64,000 nucleotides of DNA from Streptomyces sp. NRRL S-646 (GTDB lineage: Bacteria; Actinomycetota; Actinomycetes; Streptomycetales; Streptomycetaceae), in the NCBI RefSeq assembly GCF_000720765.1, contig NZ_JODC01000007.1:744001-808000 (forward strand), written 5' to 3'. Numbering within the stretch: the first letter of the stretch is position 1; every line of letters begins with the position of its first letter. Both the position numbers and the translations under genes were made by a program. Below the pieces are notes generated by a model. It ran no database searches. It worked only from the letters and a program-made list of their open reading frames with translations, and was not told the origin of the DNA. Below, one piece after another: positions 61,377 to 64,000 of this stretch.

Positions 61377-62192
61377 TCAGACGAGCGACTGCGCCGCCTC
61401 GGCGAACGCCGTGATCAGGGGTGAGCGCCGGCCCGTCTCCCAGGCGAGGAACACCTGGTCGGGTTCCGCGTCCGGCACGGGCACGTAGGTGATGTCCGGG
61501 CGGGAGTACTGCTCGGCGATCGACACCGGCACGAGCGTGATGCCCGTGCCCGCCGCCACCCGCTCGAACTTCTCCTCGACACTGCGAATCGGCACGTCGT
61601 CGGGCCCGGGGTCGGCGTAGCGCAGCCAGGTCTCGCCGGCCAGGTCGGACAAGGCCAGCTCCTGCTTGCCGGCGAGCCGGTGCTCGGCGGGCAACATCGC
61701 CACCCGGGCCTCGGTGAACAGCGGCAGCAGCATGAGGCCGCGCTCGTCGACCGGCCTGCGCACATAGGCGAGGTCCACGGTCCCGTCGAGGATCATGCGC
61801 TCCTGGTCGTCCCACTCCACACGGCGGGCCTGGACGTCGACGTCGGGGTGGGCGGCACCGAAGGCCCGCAGGGCCTGCGTGACAACGACCCCCGCGCGGA
61901 ACCCCACGACGAGTCGGCGCGGGCCCCGGGCGGTGCGCCGCACCCGGCGCCGGGCCGCGTCGGCTGCGGCGAGCAAGGGGACCGCGTCGTCCAGGAGTTG
62001 GCGCCCGGCCGCCGTCAAGGTCACGCCGTGGCTGTCCCGTTGGAAGAGCTCGGCACCCAAGTCCTTCTCCAGGGCCCTGATCTGACGGCTCAGCACGGGC
62101 TGCGCGATGTGCAGCCGCTCGGCGGCACGCCCGAAGTGCAGCAGCTCGGCCACCGCCACGAAGTAGCGCACTTTCCGCAGGTCGAGGTCCAC
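61377..62192 (-). CDS. LysR-family transcriptional regulator
   Basis: 271-aa LysR protein. The HTH (about residues 1-60) is 'LDLRKVRYFVAVAELLHFGRAAERLHIAQPVLSRQIRALEKDLGAELFQR', and the effector domain (about 75-265) begins 'RRLVVGFRAGVVVTQALRAF'. The GTG at 62192 is chosen (GAAGGGG upstream) because it gives the canonical LysR start. It is slightly short for the family (usually 290-310). It is divergent from an SDR gene, with a perfect T-N11-A dyad 14 nt upstream of its start, so autoregulation and control of the SDR gene are likely. The inducer is unknown. Confidence 0.9.
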   Translation of the reverse strand: MDLDLRKVRYFVAVAELLHFGRAAERLHIAQPVLSRQIRALEKDLGAELFQRDSHGVTLTAAGRQLLDDAVPLLAAADAARRRVRRTARGPRRLVVGFRAGVVVTQALRAFGAAHPDVDVQARRVEWDDQERMILDGTVDLAYVRRPVDERGLMLLPLFTEARVAMLPAEHRLAGKQELALSDLAGETWLRYADPGPDDVPIRSVEEKFERVAAGTGITLVPVSIAEQYSRPDITYVPVPDAEPDQVFLAWETGRRSPLITAFAEAAQSLV

Positions 62193-62205
62193 GGCCGCCC
62201 CTTCT

Positions 62206-62234
62206 GTCGGCGATGCCTTCAGGGTATCGCCGAC
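62206..62234. promoter_or_regulatory. LysR-type operator (T-N11-A dyad)
   Basis: GTCGGCGAT-N11-ATCGCCGAC: perfect 9-bp arms whose inner T and A are 11 nt apart, the classical LysR-box geometry. It lies between the divergent LysR and SDR genes. Confidence 0.7.
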
Positions 62235-62328
62235 GCCGGAAGAGGTCTTGGACGGCAGGTCGGGGGTGAACGCAGGCTGGATGACGTCGAGCAATCGCGT
62301 GCAGCGCGTGAATCGTGAGGAGAACGGC

Positions 62329-63048
62329 ATGAGCCTGCAAGGACAGCGGATCGTCGTCATCGGCGGTACGTCGGGGATCGGACTGGCGGTCGCGGAGGGC
62401 GCCGCCCGGGACGGCGCGGAGGTGGTGGTCGCCTCGCGCCGGCAGGAGAGCGTGGACGCGGCGCTGAAGCGGCTGCCGGAGGGGGCCGAGGGGCACGTCC
62501 TGGACGCGACCGACGAGGAGTCCGTACGCGCCTTCTTCGCCCGGGTCGGCGGCTTCGACCACCTCGTCTACACGGCCGGCGAGTCCATCCTGATGGAGAG
62601 CCTCGCCGAGTCCGACCTGGGGCGGGCCCGGCGCTTCCTGGACACCCGGCTGTGGGGGGCGTACACAGCCGTGAGGCACGGCGCCCCGGCGATCCGGACC
62701 GGCGGCTCGGTGGTGCTGACGACGGGCACGGCGGGGCGGCGCCCGATGCCCGGCACGACCGTCGCGGCGAGCCTGTGCGGGGCGATGGAGTCGCTCACCC
62801 GCGCGCTGGCCCTGGAGCTCGCCCCGGTCCGGGTCAACGTCGTCTCGCCCGGTGTGATCCGCACCGACCTGTGGCGAGATCTGCCTCGGGAACAACGCGA
62901 GTCCCTGTACGCGTCCGCCGCCGACTCGCTCCCCGTGGGCCGGGTCGGCGAGCCGAGCGACGTGGCCGAGGCGTACCTCTATCTGATGCGCGGCGGCTAC
63001 AGCACCGGCTCGGTCGTCACGGTGGACGGCGGCGGAACCCTCGTCTGA
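62329..63048 (+). CDS. SDR-family protein with degenerate catalytic site
   Basis: 239-aa short-chain dehydrogenase/reductase fold. The cofactor motif 'VVIGGTSGIGLAVAEG' (residues 9-24) and 'VNVVSPGVIRTDL' plus 'SVVTVDGGGTLV' are typical. The expected YxxxK is replaced: the aligned positions are Val145 and Leu149 in 'PGTTVAASLCGAMESL', and the preceding catalytic Ser is also not visible. It may therefore bind NAD(P)H without classical reduction, or use other residues. ATG at 62329 has GAGGAG 6 nt upstream. It is divergent from lysR and probably its target. Confidence 0.87.
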   Translation: MSLQGQRIVVIGGTSGIGLAVAEGAARDGAEVVVASRRQESVDAALKRLPEGAEGHVLDATDEESVRAFFARVGGFDHLVYTAGESILMESLAESDLGRARRFLDTRLWGAYTAVRHGAPAIRTGGSVVLTTGTAGRRPMPGTTVAASLCGAMESLTRALALELAPVRVNVVSPGVIRTDLWRDLPREQRESLYASAADSLPVGRVGEPSDVAEAYLYLMRGGYSTGSVVTVDGGGTLV

Positions 63049-63051
63049 CGC

Positions 63052-63576
63052 TCAGGCCACGAACCGCACCTCGGCCACGGTCACCACGGTCCCCAGCCGC
63101 GGGAAGTCCAACCGAACCGACGCATCGTGCTCGGCGGCCGTGAGTGCGGACATGGCGTCCTCGACGAAGACCAGGTCGTAGCCGAGGTCTCCGGCGGCGC
63201 GGGCGGTTGACTCGACGCCGAGGTTGGTGGCGATACCGCCGAAGACGAGCGTGTTGACGCCGCGGTCGCGCAGGAGGTCGTCCAGTCCCGTGCCCTGGAA
63301 GCCGCCGATGGTCCGCTTCACGACCTCCAGGTCGCCGTCCCGGGCCAGGCCGGCCACCAGCCCGCTGCCGGGCGGCTGTTCGGCTACGCCGGGGCGTTCG
63401 ACGCGGACAAGGACGACGGTCGCGCCCGCCGAGCGGAACGCGGTCGCCAACTCCTCGGCGGCGGACAGGACTTCGGTGCCCTTGTGGGGCTCCAGGGGCA
63501 GCGCGACGATCCGGTCCATCAGATCGACGAGGACCAGGGCGCTGCGCGCGGAATCGAGTGCGAGGGATACGGCCAT
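63052..63576 (-). CDS. Isochorismatase-like hydrolase lacking the catalytic cysteine
   Basis: 174-aa cysteine-hydrolase fold. Asp18 ('LVLVDLMD') and Lys87 ('VVKRTIGGF') of the triad are present. The nucleophile segment reads 'GGIATNLGVESTAR', so Gly120 stands where Cys is expected. It keeps the cis-peptide GxAT pattern. It could be a non-hydrolytic member or act as isochorismatase proper, which does not need Cys. ATG at 63576. It is downstream of the MarR gene on the same strand with a 19-nt gap, and convergent with the SDR gene (3 nt apart). Confidence 0.83.
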   Translation of the reverse strand: MAVSLALDSARSALVLVDLMDRIVALPLEPHKGTEVLSAAEELATAFRSAGATVVLVRVERPGVAEQPPGSGLVAGLARDGDLEVVKRTIGGFQGTGLDDLLRDRGVNTLVFGGIATNLGVESTARAAGDLGYDLVFVEDAMSALTAAEHDASVRLDFPRLGTVVTVAEVRFVA

Positions 63577-63595
63577 GACGGAACGTTATCCGCCG

Positions 63596-64000
63596 TCAGC
63601 TCTCCGTACCGGAAATCCGGATCAACAGGCCCATGAACTGGTCGCGTTCGACCGCCGAGAGCGGCGCGAGCAGCTCGTCGTTGGCCGCGCGCGCCGCGCG
63701 CTCGCAGCGCTTCAGCAGGCGTGCGCCCTGCCCGGTGACCGACACCGCGTTCTTGCGCCGGTCCCTGGGGTCGGGCTCGCGTACGACGAGGCCCGCGGAC
63801 TGCAGGTCATTGAGGACACCGACCAGGTCCTTCGGGTCGAGCTGCACGCTGCGCCCGAGGTCGGCCTGGGCGACGGGGCCGAGGTCGCGGACGGCGGAGA
63901 GCACCACGTGGTGCCACATCTTCAGGCCCTCCGCGGCCAGCGCCTCGGCCACCAGCGCGCGGCCGCGCGCTGCGGCACGGCCGAGCAGCCAGCTGGGGAG
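63596..64000 (-). CDS. MarR-family transcriptional regulator (5' end outside window)
   Basis: At least 134 aa; the open frame continues beyond the right edge. The winged-helix region 'DLGPVAQADLGRSVQLDPKDLVGVLNDLQSAGLVVREPDPRDRRKNAVSVTGQG' includes the wing DxRDRR typical of MarR. It probably regulates the isochorismatase-like gene that follows on the same strand. The effector is unknown. Confidence 0.87.
   Translation of the reverse strand, partial: LPSWLLGRAAARGRALVAEALAAEGLKMWHHVVLSAVRDLGPVAQADLGRSVQLDPKDLVGVLNDLQSAGLVVREPDPRDRRKNAVSVTGQGARLLKRCERAARAANDELLAPLSAVERDQFMGLLIRISGTES

Overview
The window is 64 kb of high-GC DNA with dense short-gap or 4-nt-overlapping operons, many GTG starts, Tat and lipoprotein signals, an encoded tRNA CCA end and typical actinomycete families. 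It is almost certainly a Streptomyces (or close relative) chromosome. No integrase, transposase, phage or CRISPR signature is visible, and the genes look resident.

Left part (1-17.8 kb). A peptide/nickel-type ABC importer (cut by the window edge) with a GNAT protein is divergent from a CooC/MinD-like ATPase and a small unknown protein. A Zur-like box lies between them. Then come an amino-acid permease, a GC-rich minisatellite, and a sugar ABC importer plus GH1 beta-glucosidase operon divergent from a secreted beta-helix protein, with a CebR-like operator. Next are an EF-G paralogue preceded by a 38-codon ORF and a 17-bp palindrome, a TerB-like protein, a 54-bp perfect palindrome, an acyltransferase and tRNA-Leu(GAG).

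Oxalate locus A (18-30 kb). An aldehyde dehydrogenase and paralogous sucCD are divergent from a ThDP decarboxylase, formyl-CoA:oxalate CoA-transferase, ADP-forming acyl-CoA synthetase and two tandem OxlT-like transporters. Oxalate locus B (51-61.3 kb) has a GntR/FCD regulator, a KAS III-like enzyme, a third OFA-type transporter with a 44-residue partner encoded in an overlapping frame, a PanE-like reductase, an NAD-type molybdenum formate dehydrogenase and FdhD. A shared ACTGTA-containing operator occurs at the sucC/oxc, gntR and panE/fdh promoters. The inferred route is oxalate uptake, oxalyl-CoA, formyl-CoA plus CO2, formate, then CO2 plus NADH. The formate dehydrogenase large subunit is split into two genes in inverted order around the diaphorase gene.

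Sugar and ebo block (30-50 kb, all minus strand). From upstream to downstream: a ROK regulator, a ribose-type ABC importer, a Gfo/Idh oxidoreductase, a TIM-barrel isomerase, a secreted sorbosone-dehydrogenase-like protein with PKD and carbohydrate-binding parts, and a ThuA/DUF1080 lipoprotein (likely 3-keto-sugar metabolism). This is followed by a tightly coupled ebo-type cluster: inositol-phosphate synthase, UbiA, TIM barrel, EboA, TatD, EboE, phosphodiesterase, and a Tat-exported TIM barrel.

Right end (61.3-64 kb). A LysR regulator with a textbook T-N11-A operator is divergent from an SDR protein. An isochorismatase-like protein and a MarR regulator (cut by the window edge) follow. Both the SDR and the isochorismatase-like protein lack canonical catalytic residues.
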